Part shown: positions 1 through 8,617 of the stretch, in pieces
How the letters are laid out: each line of letters begins with the position of its first letter
Position numbering within the stretch: position 1 is the stretch's first letter
DNA from: Pseudomonas sp. CFII64
Lineage (GTDB): Bacteria > Pseudomonadota > Gammaproteobacteria > Pseudomonadales > Pseudomonadaceae
Direction of reading: 5' to 3'
Assembly (NCBI RefSeq): GCF_000416235.1
Contig: NZ_ATLO01000035.1
Location: 1-64,000, forward strand
DNA: 64,000 bases
The notes under the pieces: model-generated
The model's database searches: none
What the model saw: the letters and a program-made list of their open reading frames with translations, nothing else
Told to the model about the DNA's origin: nothing
Program-made: the position numbers and the translations under genes

Positions 1-878
1 AGGCACTGCAGCAATGCGCTGTGCCAGTCGGTTTGTTGCACGCCCCATTCGCGTTGCAGTTTGCTGCAATCGAGCCGCGAGTTGAGCGGGCGCGGGGCGG
101 GGGTTGGGTAGGCGGAGGACGGAATAGGGTGCAGCGTGGCGCATTTCTTGCCGCTGTTGATCAATTGCTGACCAATCGCCTCGGCAAAACCAAACCACGA
201 GGTCTCGCCACTGGCGGTCAGGTGATAAGTGCCCCAGGCCCCAGGGTCGCCACTGCGCCAGCGGTCGATCAACTGTCGTGTGCTCTGGGCGATGGTGCCC
301 GCCCAGGTCGGCGCGCCGATCTGATCGTCGACGACGTTCAATTTGTCCCGCTCCTGCAACAAGCGCTGCATGGTCAGCAGAAAGTTGCGTCCGACGGCGG
401 AGTACACCCAGCTGGTGCGCAAAATCAGATACTGCCCGCCGATGACACTGATCGCCTGTTCGCCGGTCCATTTGCTGGCGCCGTAGATGCTCAGCGGATT
501 GATTTCGTCGTCTTCGGTGTAAGGCGATTGCTTGCTGCCATCGAACACGTAATCGGTGGAGTAATGAATCAGCGGGATGCCCAGCTCTTCGGCCTGCTGG
601 GCAAACACACCCGCTGACATCGCGTTGATCTGAAACGCCGCCGTCGCATCGGTTTCGGCCTGATCCACTGCGGTGTAGGCGGCCGCATTGATGATCAGGT
701 CCGGTTGCACGGCCTGCACTCGATCAATCACCGCCAACGGATAATTCAGATCCAGCTGGTCACGGCCCAGCACCACCAGTTCGCCCAGGTCCGCCAGGCT
801 TTTCTGCAAGGCTTGAGAGACTTGGCCGTGCTGGCCGGAAATCAGGATTCTCAGCGGTTTTTCGGCGCGATCGTTCAT
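1..878 (-). CDS. rfbD: dTDP-4-dehydrorhamnose reductase (RmlD), 3' end cut by window
   Basis: Last enzyme of dTDP-L-rhamnose synthesis: reduces dTDP-4-dehydro-6-deoxy-L-mannose to dTDP-L-rhamnose with NAD(P)H. Reading the minus strand from the ATG at 878 gives about 292 codons with no stop before the window edge, so only a few C-terminal residues should be missing. Visible are an N-terminal Rossmann segment (RILISGQHGQVSQAL, an unusual version of the usual GxxGxxG loop), INAAAYTAVDQAE, the STDYVFDG block and the YGASKWTGE block with the catalytic Tyr and Lys. Its start overlaps the stop of rfbC by 4 bp (ATGA), so translation is probably coupled. Family call is secure. Confidence 0.93.
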   Translation of the reverse strand, partial: MNDRAEKPLRILISGQHGQVSQALQKSLADLGELVVLGRDQLDLNYPLAVIDRVQAVQPDLIINAAAYTAVDQAETDATAAFQINAMSAGVFAQQAEELGIPLIHYSTDYVFDGSKQSPYTEDDEINPLSIYGASKWTGEQAISVIGGQYLILRTSWVYSAVGRNFLLTMQRLLQERDKLNVVDDQIGAPTWAGTIAQSTRQLIDRWRSGDPGAWGTYHLTASGETSWFGFAEAIGQQLINSGKKCATLHPIPSSAYPTPAPRPLNSRLDCSKLQREWGVQQTDWHSALLQC

Positions 879-1423
879 GGGAAAAGATCAGCCTCCTTCA
901 GGTATTTTGCGTTCTGGTCCTTGGCCGACATTTGCGGCTGCTTGCCATCGAGCTCCCAGTCGATACCAAGGTCCGGGTCATCCCAGCGGATGCAGCGCTC
1001 TGCGGCCGGGGTGTAGTAATCGGTGGTCTTGTACAGAAATTCCGCGTAGTCGCTGAGCACCACGAAACCATGGGCAAAACCCGGCGGCACCCACAACTGG
1101 CGGAAATTCTCGGCGGACAGCTTCACGCCGACCCACTTGCCAAAGGTCGGCGAACTGCGGCGGATGTCCACCGCGATGTCCAGCACTTCCCCCGCAGTCA
1201 CGCGCACCAGTTTTCCCTGGGCATGTTCGATCTGGTAATGCAGGCCGCGCAGTACGCCCTTGGCCGAGCGTGAGTGGTTGTCCTGCACGAAGCGGGTGTC
1301 CAGGCCGGTGGCATCCGCGAAGGCCTTGGCGTTGAAGCTTTCATAGAAGAAACCTCGTTCATCACCGAACACACGAGGCTCGATGATGATGACTTCAGGC
1401 ACTTCACAGGCAATCACATTCAC
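875..1423 (-). CDS. rfbC: dTDP-4-dehydrorhamnose 3,5-epimerase (RmlC)
   Basis: Cupin-fold epimerase acting at C3 and C5 of dTDP-4-dehydro-6-deoxyglucose, third step to dTDP-L-rhamnose. At 182 aa it has the usual length. Family blocks visible are EPRVFGDERGFFYESFN near residue 17, FVQDNHSRSAKGVLRGLHYQ around 45-64 (catalytic His at HYQ), the WVPPGFAHGF block around 112 and YKTTDYY near 132. It overlaps rfbA upstream and rfbD downstream by 4 bp each, giving a tightly coupled rfbB-A-C-D operon. Confidence 0.96.
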   Translation of the reverse strand: MNVIACEVPEVIIIEPRVFGDERGFFYESFNAKAFADATGLDTRFVQDNHSRSAKGVLRGLHYQIEHAQGKLVRVTAGEVLDIAVDIRRSSPTFGKWVGVKLSAENFRQLWVPPGFAHGFVVLSDYAEFLYKTTDYYTPAAERCIRWDDPDLGIDWELDGKQPQMSAKDQNAKYLKEADLFP

Positions 1424-2295
1424 TGATTTTCCCCCGCAAGCTTGAACAGGTATTGGCCGTAACCGGTCTTGCCGAAATAGTCGGCGCGCTGAAGCAAGTG
1501 CTCGCGATCGATCCAGCCGTTCTGGTAGGCGATTTCTTCAAGGCAGGCGACTTTCAGGCCTTGGCGATGTTCGATAGTCTGCACGTATTGCGACGCATCG
1601 AGCAGGCTGTCGTGGGTGCCGGTGTCGAGCCAGGCGAAACCGCGCCCGAAACGTTCGACCCGCAGGTCGCCGCGTTCCAGATACGCATTGTTCACATCTG
1701 TGATTTCCAGCTCGCCGCGTGGCGATGGCTTGACGTTCTTGGCGATCTGGATCACTTCGTTGTCGTAGAAATACAGGCCGGTCACCGCATAGCTCGACTT
1801 CGGATGCTTGGGTTTTTCTTCGATGGACAGCGCGCGGCCCTCGTCGTCGAAGTCGATCACGCCAAAGCGCTCCGGGTCTTTGACCCAATAGCCGAACACC
1901 GTCGCGCCTTCGGTATGGGCGGCGGCTTTCTGCAACTGCTCGCTGAAGTGCTGGCCGTGAAAGATGTTGTCGCCCAGGATCAGGCACACCGAGTCGTCGC
2001 CAATGAATTCTTCGCCGATCAGAAACGCCTGGGCCAGGCCATCGGGCCTGGGCTGCTCGGCATAGTGAAAATTGACCCCGAACTGGCTGCCGTCGCCCAG
2101 TAGATTGCGGTACTGCGGCAAATCCTGAGGCGTGGAGATGATCAGGATTTCGCGAATGCCGGTCAGCATCAGCACCGAGATCGGGTAATAAATCATCGGT
2201 TTGTCGTAAATGGGCAACAGCTGCTTGGAGACGCCCAGAGTGATGGGGTGCAGGCGTGTGCCCGACCCGCCTGCCAGAACGATTCCCTTGGTCAT
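1420..2295 (-). CDS. rfbA: glucose-1-phosphate thymidylyltransferase (RmlA)
   Basis: Makes dTDP-glucose from dTTP and glucose-1-phosphate, the entry step of dTDP-rhamnose synthesis; in this family dTDP-rhamnose usually feeds back on it. The 291 aa length is standard. The nucleotidyltransferase signature GIVLAGGSGTRLHP is at residues 4-17, PMIYYPISVLMLTGI at 33-47, and the metal-binding Asp is in the LGDNIFHG block near 110. EEKPKHPKS and YAVTGLYFYD in the middle are typical. It overlaps rfbB by 4 bp. Confidence 0.97.
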   Translation of the reverse strand: MTKGIVLAGGSGTRLHPITLGVSKQLLPIYDKPMIYYPISVLMLTGIREILIISTPQDLPQYRNLLGDGSQFGVNFHYAEQPRPDGLAQAFLIGEEFIGDDSVCLILGDNIFHGQHFSEQLQKAAAHTEGATVFGYWVKDPERFGVIDFDDEGRALSIEEKPKHPKSSYAVTGLYFYDNEVIQIAKNVKPSPRGELEITDVNNAYLERGDLRVERFGRGFAWLDTGTHDSLLDASQYVQTIEHRQGLKVACLEEIAYQNGWIDREHLLQRADYFGKTGYGQYLFKLAGENQ

Positions 2296-3374
2296 GCGAT
2301 CAGATCCTTATGGTGGGTGAAGCCCAGTCGTTGGCCCTGATAGCTGCCGTCCTGCACTCTGCGGCACCATTCCAGGTTGTCGAGATACCATTGCACGGTT
2401 TTGCGTAAGCCTGATTCGAAGGTTTCCTCCGGCGTCCAGCCCAGTTCACGTTCGATCTTGCCGGCATCGATGGCGTAGCGCAGATCGTGGCCCGGACGAT
2501 CCACCACGTAGGTGATCAGGTCGGCAAAATTCGTCACGCCAGCGGGATGCTCTGGCGCCAGCTCTTCAAGCAGCGCGCAAATGCTGCGCACCACGTCGAT
2601 ATTCTTTTGCTCGTTGTGGCCGCCAATGTTGTAGGTCTCGCCCACCACGCCTTCGGTCACGACCTTGAGCAGCGCCCTTGCGTGATCCTCGACAAACAGC
2701 CAGTCGCGCACTTGCAGGCCGTTGCCATACACCGGCAGCGGCTTGCCCGCGAGGGCGTTGAGAATCACCAACGGGATCAGCTTCTCGGGGAAGTGGAACG
2801 GGCCGTAGTTGTTCGAACAATTGGTGACTACCACCGGCAAGCCGTAAGTGCGATGCCAGGCGCGAACCAGATGATCGGACGCGGCCTTGCTGGCCGAATA
2901 GGGCGAGCTGGGCGCATAGGGCGTGGTTTCGGTGAACAGGTCATCGACGCCGTGCAGGTCGCCGTACACCTCGTCGGTGGAAATGTGATGGAAACGAAAC
3001 GCGGCGCGCTCGGCTTCCGGCAGTTTCAGCCAATAACCGCGCACGGCTTCCAGCAGGCTGTAGGTGCCGACGATGTTGGTCTGAATGAATTCCGCCGGGC
3101 CGTCGATGGAGCGGTCGACATGGGATTCAGCGGCAAGGTGCATGATGGCGTGCGGCGCAAAGCGCTCAAGCACGGCACTGACCTGGGCTTGATCGCAGAT
3201 GTCGGCCTGCACGAACTCATAGCGGGTATTGGTCGCAATGCTGGCCAGCGATTCGAGATTGCCGGCGTAGGTCAATTTGTCGAAATTAAGCACATCGTGT
3301 TCGGTGTTCTGGATCAGATGACGGATCAGCGCCGAGCCGATGAAGCCCGCACCGCCAGTTACAAGTATTCGCAT
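2292..3374 (-). CDS. rfbB: dTDP-glucose 4,6-dehydratase (RmlB)
   Basis: Short-chain dehydrogenase/reductase that converts dTDP-glucose to dTDP-4-dehydro-6-deoxyglucose using tightly bound NAD+. The protein is 360 aa. It opens with MRILVTGGAGFIGS (NAD-binding GxxGxxG), followed by HLAAESHVDRSIDGP, the HISTDEVYGDL block with the active-site Asp/Glu pair, and YSASKAASD with the catalytic YxxxK. I chose the ATG at 3374: an AAGGAAGAAGG ribosome site sits just upstream, and the longer frame to 3446 adds 24 residues unlike the family. First gene of the operon. Confidence 0.96.
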   Translation of the reverse strand: MRILVTGGAGFIGSALIRHLIQNTEHDVLNFDKLTYAGNLESLASIATNTRYEFVQADICDQAQVSAVLERFAPHAIMHLAAESHVDRSIDGPAEFIQTNIVGTYSLLEAVRGYWLKLPEAERAAFRFHHISTDEVYGDLHGVDDLFTETTPYAPSSPYSASKAASDHLVRAWHRTYGLPVVVTNCSNNYGPFHFPEKLIPLVILNALAGKPLPVYGNGLQVRDWLFVEDHARALLKVVTEGVVGETYNIGGHNEQKNIDVVRSICALLEELAPEHPAGVTNFADLITYVVDRPGHDLRYAIDAGKIERELGWTPEETFESGLRKTVQWYLDNLEWCRRVQDGSYQGQRLGFTHHKDLIA

Positions 3375-3662
3375 GAGCTGGCCTTCTTCCTTGTTGGTCG
3401 TAAGACGTATGGAGCATAGCTTGTGGGCGTGAGCAGGCCCGCGCAAGCAGCATCAAGCAAGAATGGTCGCTTGGGTCATGAAAAGATTTGATTGGCCCCC
3501 GGCACTTGCGTCATAAAACCGGCGATGGTGATTCTACGGCGTGCTTATTGGTGTCGTTAATCCGACGCAACTATAGTTGTGGATCAAAACACTCAAGTCA
3601 CGCCTGATTTGCCCTCGTCGGCCGGGCCAGGCAAGCCCGTCCAGCACTATTTGAGGTTGTTC
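3375..3662. promoter_or_regulatory. divergent promoter region between rfbB and the fusion aminotransferase
   Basis: Non-coding region of about 290 bp between two divergently read genes. It should hold the promoters of both the rfb operon (minus) and the fusion gene (plus), but I could not single out convincing -10/-35 boxes. A GTG-started frame from 3579 runs into the downstream gene; I see no ribosome site before it. Confidence 0.35.
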
Positions 3663-6575
3663 ATGCCCCTTGCCACGTTGATTCGCCGTTCCAGCCTGCC
3701 ATGCCCGGAAGTCACCACAGAACAAGCGTTGCAACTGCTCGATCAACATTACGGCCTGAGCGGCACGTTGAAGGAGTTGGGCAGTCAGCAGGACCGCAAT
3801 TTCCTGCTCGACACCGGCAGTGGCCGCTACGTCCTGAAAATCTGCCACGGCGCGTATTCGCCTGCCGAGTTGCAGGCCCAGCACGCGGCGCTGGGGCATC
3901 TGGCGGCGCACTCGCCGGTTCGCGTGCCGGCTGTGGTCAGCAGCAAAAATGCCGCGCAGCTGCTGTCGCTGGAAATCGACGCCAAGCCCGTGCATGTGCG
4001 CCTGCTGGAATTTGTCGACGGGCAGTCCCTCAGCCACCTGGCGCATCTGCCGACTGATGTCGTAGCCGGGATTGGCGAGCTGTGCGCCCAGGTTGATCAA
4101 GCGCTGGCAGGCTTCGAACATCCGGGGCTGGAGCGCATCCTGCAATGGGATCCCCGACATGCGATGGCGCTGATCAAGCACTTGCTACCCGTGATTGAAG
4201 ACGCCGACAAACGCGCCTGTATCGCCGAGGCGGCCGAGCTGGCGCAGCATCGTTTACTGCCGCTGATTGCCGCGCTGCCGTTGCAGGCCGTGCATCTGGA
4301 TATCACCGAATACAACGTGGTCTGGGCGCGCGACACACAGCGACAATGGCAGTTGCAGGGTTTGATTGATTTCGGCGATCTGGTCACGACCTGGCGTGTC
4401 GCCGACCTTTCGGTCACTTGCGCCGCGTTGCTGCATCATGCGGACGGCGACCCGCTGTACATCCTGCCGGCGATTCGCGCCTATCACGCGATCAATCCCT
4501 TGCAGCGTGAAGAGTTGCAGGCGCTTTGGCCGCTGATCGTCGCACGTTCGGCGGTGTTGGTCCTCAGCAGTGAACAGCAGGCCAGGGTCGAGCCGGACAA
4601 CGCGTACATTCAGGCCAATATCGCCAGCGAATGGGGGATCTTCGATCTCGCCACTTCGGTGCCGATAGCCTTGATGGAAGCGGCGATTCTCGCGGCGCTG
4701 GGCATGGCGGCGGCCAAAGCCCCGGAGCCGATTTATTTCCCGTTGCTGCCGAGCCTGATCGGTCGGGAATTTCGCCTGGTGGATCTGGGCGTGTTGAGCG
4801 AGCATTTTGTCGCTGGCAACTGGCAGCAGGATGGCATCGACGAGCAATTGTTGATGCAGGCCGCGCAAGCCTTAGGTCAGGCGTCGAGCCGTTTCGCCGA
4901 ATATCGCCTGTCGCGCACCTTGATCGACAGTGCGAAGCAGCCCGAAACCTGCGCCTTGCACGTGGAGTTGAGCCTGCCGGACGCCATCCCCTTGCATGCG
5001 CCGTTCAGTGGCACTTTGCGCATGACCGCTGACGCCGCACTATTGCTGGTGGGCGAGGACATGAGCCTGCGCCTGTGGGGCGCGGCTTGCGGATTGCAGT
5101 CCGGGCAAAAGCTGGTCGCTGGAGACGAGCTTGGCCAAAGCGCCGGTTCGCTGATCCTGCAACTGTGCGGCGCGCCAAACCTGAGCCCGCCATTGTTTGC
5201 CACACCGAGCTGGGCCGATGCCTGGCGAGCGTTGTGCCCGTCGCCTTCGACGCTGCTGGGTTTCCCCTGTGATGCGCCGCCGTTGCCCGATTCGACGGGG
5301 TTGCTGGCGCGACGTGATGCCAGCTTCGCCCGCTCGCAAAAACATTATTACCAGGCACCGCCGCACATCGAGCGCGGCTGGCGCAACCATCTGATCGACA
5401 TGCAGGGCCGCTCGTATCTGGACATGCTCAACAACGTCGCGGTGCTCGGCCATGGCCATCCGCGCATGGCGGCCGAAGCGAGTCGGCAATGGTCGTTGCT
5501 CAACACCAATTCGCGCTTTCATTACGCGGCCATCGCCGAATTCTCCGAGCAGCTGCTGGCGCTGGCGCCACAAGGCATGGATCGGGTGTTTCTGGTCAAC
5601 AGCGGCACCGAAGCCTGCGACCTGGCGATTCGTCTGGCCTGGGCGTTCAGTGGCGGGCGCGACATGCTCTGCGTGCTGGAGGCCTATCACGGCTGGTCAG
5701 TGGCGGCGGACGCGGTTTCGACGTCCATCGCCGATAACCCTCAAGCCTTGAGCACCCGGCCGGACTGGGTGCATCCCGTCACGGCGCCGAACAGCTATCG
5801 CGGCGAATTTCGCGGCCCGGACAGCGCGCCGCAGTACGTGCGCAGCGTCGAACAGGTTTTGCAGCAGTTGGCTGCGCAACAGCGGCAAGTGGCGGGTTTT
5901 ATCTGCGAACCGGTTTACGGCAACGCCGGCGGGATTTCCTTGCCGCCGGGTTACTTGCAACAGGTTTACCAGAAAGTCCGGGCGCAGGGCGGCGTGTGCA
6001 TCGCCGATGAAGTGCAGGTCGGTTATGGCCGCTTGGGCCGTTACTTCTGGGGTTTCGAAGAGCAGGGCGTGGTGCCGGACATCATCACCATGGCCAAAGG
6101 CATGGGTAACGGCCAGCCGCTGGGCGCAGTGATCACCCGCCGGGAAATCGCCGAAGCGCTGGAAGCCGAGGGCTATTTCTTCTCGTCAGCCGGAGGAAGC
6201 CCGGTCAGCTGTCGCATCGGCATGGCCGTGCTCGATGTGATGAAAGAGGAAAAGCTGTGGGAAAACGCTGAAATTGTCGGCGGACATTTCAAGGCACGAC
6301 TGGAAGCGCTGATCGACCAGCATCCCTTGGTGGGCGCGGTCCACGGCATGGGTTTCTATCTGGGCGTCGAGCTGGTGCGTGATCGCCAGAGCCTGGAACC
6401 GGCCAGCGAAGAAACCGCCTATTTGTGCGAGCGCCTGCGGGAGCTGGGCATCTTCATGCAGCCCACCGGCGACTACCTGAACATCCTGAAAATCAAACCG
6501 CCCATGGTCACCACCCGGCAGAGTGTGGATTTCTTTGTCGATATGGTGTCCAAGGTGCTGGCAGAGCTGGAATAA
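3663..6575 (+). CDS. three-domain fusion: APH-type kinase, M23-like domain, class III PLP enzyme (putative amino-alcohol kinase/phospholyase)
   Basis: A 970 aa protein in three parts. Residues 1 to about 340 are an aminoglycoside/choline-kinase-like domain with the catalytic loop HLDITEYN (H211, D213, N218) and IDFGD (metal Asp, D236). Residues about 385-530 resemble a degenerate M23/lipoyl-like beta domain. Residues about 540-970 are a class III aminotransferase with SGTEACDLAIRL, IADEVQVGYGR and the PLP lysine K812 in ITMAKGMGNG. In animals separate proteins with these folds are hydroxylysine kinase and the phospholyases AGXT2L1/2, so I infer phosphorylation then ammonia-phospho elimination of an amino alcohol. 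The substrate is unknown. The start at ATG 3663 is preferred because GAGG lies 6 bp upstream; GTG 3579 would add 28 residues. Confidence 0.8.
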   Translation: MPLATLIRRSSLPCPEVTTEQALQLLDQHYGLSGTLKELGSQQDRNFLLDTGSGRYVLKICHGAYSPAELQAQHAALGHLAAHSPVRVPAVVSSKNAAQLLSLEIDAKPVHVRLLEFVDGQSLSHLAHLPTDVVAGIGELCAQVDQALAGFEHPGLERILQWDPRHAMALIKHLLPVIEDADKRACIAEAAELAQHRLLPLIAALPLQAVHLDITEYNVVWARDTQRQWQLQGLIDFGDLVTTWRVADLSVTCAALLHHADGDPLYILPAIRAYHAINPLQREELQALWPLIVARSAVLVLSSEQQARVEPDNAYIQANIASEWGIFDLATSVPIALMEAAILAALGMAAAKAPEPIYFPLLPSLIGREFRLVDLGVLSEHFVAGNWQQDGIDEQLLMQAAQALGQASSRFAEYRLSRTLIDSAKQPETCALHVELSLPDAIPLHAPFSGTLRMTADAALLLVGEDMSLRLWGAACGLQSGQKLVAGDELGQSAGSLILQLCGAPNLSPPLFATPSWADAWRALCPSPSTLLGFPCDAPPLPDSTGLLARRDASFARSQKHYYQAPPHIERGWRNHLIDMQGRSYLDMLNNVAVLGHGHPRMAAEASRQWSLLNTNSRFHYAAIAEFSEQLLALAPQGMDRVFLVNSGTEACDLAIRLAWAFSGGRDMLCVLEAYHGWSVAADAVSTSIADNPQALSTRPDWVHPVTAPNSYRGEFRGPDSAPQYVRSVEQVLQQLAAQQRQVAGFICEPVYGNAGGISLPPGYLQQVYQKVRAQGGVCIADEVQVGYGRLGRYFWGFEEQGVVPDIITMAKGMGNGQPLGAVITRREIAEALEAEGYFFSSAGGSPVSCRIGMAVLDVMKEEKLWENAEIVGGHFKARLEALIDQHPLVGAVHGMGFYLGVELVRDRQSLEPASEETAYLCERLRELGIFMQPTGDYLNILKIKPPMVTTRQSVDFFVDMVSKVLAELE

Positions 6576-6596
6576 ACCCGTTTGAGCGAGGCTTGC

Positions 6597-6700
6597 TGTA
6601 GGACTGGCTTTAGCCGGGAGGGCAATTGACGCTCTCGCGACTAAAGTCGCTCCTACGGTCGCTCCTACGGCTACTTCGCGAGCAAGCTCGCTCCCACAGG
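6597..6700. repeat. REP palindrome cluster
   Basis: Pseudomonas REP-type sequence: GTAGGACTGGCTTTAGCCGG followed by an inverted partner ending GTCGCTCCTAC, then a third unit of another class with CGCGAGCAAGCTCGCTCCCA. Lies between the fusion gene and aguA, where it can act as a transcript-end structure or gyrase/IHF site in other pseudomonads. Confidence 0.85.
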
Positions 6701-6868
6701 TTGGTGGTTTATTCAGATTAATATCGGGATAGTTTGCCGATTTTGTCTTTTAAATTTAGTGCTAATGCTTTAATTGCCGATTTTTATCGTCTATAAAGGC
6801 GTCCAGATTGTCATGGCACGCCTGCTATGGTGAGAAGCCCTTTGTACGACGGTTCGCTGGAGTTCTGA

Positions 6869-7978
6869 ATGATGACCACGCTCAATAGCACGCCGCGCGC
6901 CGACGGCTTTTACATGCCGGCCGAATGGGCGCCGCAAACCCAGACCTGGATGGTATGGCCGGAGCGGCCGGACAACTGGCGTCTGGGCGGCAAACCGGTG
7001 CAGACCGCGCACGTCGCGGTGGCCAAAGCCATCGCGCGTTTCGAGCCGGTGACGGTCGCCGTTTCCGCCGCGCAATACGACAACGCCCGCGCGCGCCTCG
7101 ATGTGCCAAACATCCGTGTGGTGGAAATCAGCAGTGACGACGCCTGGGTGCGCGACACCGGCCCGACCTTCGTCATCAATGATCACGGCCAGGTGCGTGG
7201 CGTGGACTGGGATTTCAACGCCTGGGGCGGTTTCGATGGCGGGTTGTATTCGCCCTGGAACCTGGATTCCCAACTGGCGAGCAAGGTTCTGGAAATCGAG
7301 CGCTGCCCGCGTTACCAGACCAAGGGTTTCGTGCTCGAAGGCGGCTCGATCCATGTCGATGGCGAGGGCACGCTGATCACCACCGAAGAGTGCCTGCTCA
7401 ACCGCAATCGCAATCCGCACCTGTCCCGCGCAGAGATTGAAACCGTGCTCAGCCACAACCTGGCGGTCGACAAGATCATCTGGTTGCCGGACGGCCTGTT
7501 CAACGACGAAACGGATGGACACGTCGATAACTTCTGCTGCTACGTGCGCCCCGGCGAAGTGCTACTGGCCTGGACGGATGATCCCGAAGACCCCAACTAT
7601 TCCCGCTGCCACGCGGCATTGAGTATTTTGGAAAACAATCGGGACGCCAAGGGCCGGGCATTCATCGTGCACAAAATGCCGATTCCCGGCCCATTGTTCG
7701 CCACGCACGAAGAATGCGCAGGCGTTGATCAGGTGCATGGCAGCCAGGAACGCAACCCATCGGTGCGCCTGGCCGGTTCCTATGTGAATTTCCTGATCGT
7801 GAACGGCGGGATTATCGCCCCCAGTTTCGACGATCCACTGGACGAAACAGCGCGAAAAATCCTGCAAACGCTGTTCCCCGAGCATGAAGTGGTGATGGTT
7901 CCAGGCCGCGAATTACTGCTGGGCGGCGGCAATATTCACTGCCTGACTCAGCAGCAACCGGCCCCGCACCGGGTCTGA
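6869..7978 (+). CDS. aguA: agmatine deiminase
   Basis: Hydrolyses agmatine to N-carbamoylputrescine and ammonia, on the arginine-decarboxylase route to putrescine. At 369 aa it has the family length. Typical blocks: GFYMPAEWAPQTQTWMVWPE at the N-terminus, DDAWVRDTGPTFV near 91, VDWDFNAWGG near 112, the LEGGSIHVDGEGT block near 155, the DGHVDNF block near 215 and the catalytic cysteine C358 in GGGNIHCLTQQQP at the C-terminus. Two adjacent ATG codons at 6869 and 6872 could start it; CTGGAG upstream serves either. No aguB (N-carbamoylputrescine amidase) lies next to it here. Confidence 0.96.
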   Translation: MMTTLNSTPRADGFYMPAEWAPQTQTWMVWPERPDNWRLGGKPVQTAHVAVAKAIARFEPVTVAVSAAQYDNARARLDVPNIRVVEISSDDAWVRDTGPTFVINDHGQVRGVDWDFNAWGGFDGGLYSPWNLDSQLASKVLEIERCPRYQTKGFVLEGGSIHVDGEGTLITTEECLLNRNRNPHLSRAEIETVLSHNLAVDKIIWLPDGLFNDETDGHVDNFCCYVRPGEVLLAWTDDPEDPNYSRCHAALSILENNRDAKGRAFIVHKMPIPGPLFATHEECAGVDQVHGSQERNPSVRLAGSYVNFLIVNGGIIAPSFDDPLDETARKILQTLFPEHEVVMVPGRELLLGGGNIHCLTQQQPAPHRV

Positions 7979-8034
7979 ATTGTAGGACGATATTTCCTTT
8001 CGGACACACAGTTGGTCCCGATCTTGCTCTCACT

Positions 8035-8060
8035 AACCCATCACCCGATGGGTTTTTTTA
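8035..8060 (+). terminator. Rho-independent terminator after aguA
   Basis: Perfect 8 bp stem AACCCATC / GATGGGTT with an ACCC loop, followed by a run of T. About 57 bp after the aguA stop codon. Confidence 0.85.
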
Positions 8061-8189
8061 TGGGTCGCGGTTTACTGGTCTATGCTTTCGGATAGATCTG
8101 TAACGAAGTGTTTAATCGTTCGCCGCGTCTCTCGTCTGTCATATAGCGCCCGTACATTTAGCCCCTCACGACTTACAGAGGTTGTCCCT

Positions 8190-8405
8190 ATGAACGCAGC
8201 TCTAGAGCACCATGCTCACGGTTTGTCTGCTAGTAGCGAAGCCCGCCAAATGATGGCGGATTGGTTAAGGGCGACAAACATCCGAGTACCTCAACGACCG
8301 GATGTACGCAAAATGCTTCTGCAGCGTTACCCGGCCGGGTTGCTGGAAGAGGCGGAACTGGAAGCACTGATCAGCGTGCATCGAGACTCCAGCAGGCCGT
8401 GCTAG
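8190..8405 (+). CDS. small conserved-looking protein of unknown function
   Basis: A 71 aa, soluble, charged protein starting MNAALEHHAHGLSA at ATG 8190, with ACAGAGG 9 bp upstream. No known domain recognised. The middle, DWLRATNIRVPQRPDVRKML, is basic, and the end, LLEEAELEALISVH, is acidic and probably helical. I preferred this start over an upstream in-frame codon at 8082 because of the ribosome site. It sits alone after the aguA terminator and before the porin gene, with its own short leader. Confidence 0.55.
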   Translation: MNAALEHHAHGLSASSEARQMMADWLRATNIRVPQRPDVRKMLLQRYPAGLLEEAELEALISVHRDSSRPC

Positions 8406-8421
8406 AGCGGTCGAATGTTTC

Positions 8422-8450
8422 AAAGGTGTTACATGCAAATTGACACCTTT
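8422..8450 (+). other. short inverted repeat before the porin gene
   Basis: AAAGGTGT and ACACCTTT form a perfect 8 bp inverted repeat with a 13 nt loop, 17 bp after the small gene and about 170 bp before the porin start. No T-run follows, so it is either a weak stem in the transcript or an operator for the porin. Function not determined. Confidence 0.35.
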
Positions 8451-8617
8451 CAAGCCTGCGTCTAGGATTTGCGTCCTCCGCCCGTGGCCTAATGCCATGC
8501 ATCAGTAGTCCACTGCGATGATTGCGCCGGCTTTTCGGAAGCTGTTTTTCGGAAGGCCAAACGACTGAACAAGTCGTCGCCACGGCGCGTGATCAATCCG
8601 CAGAAAGGGAATTACCG

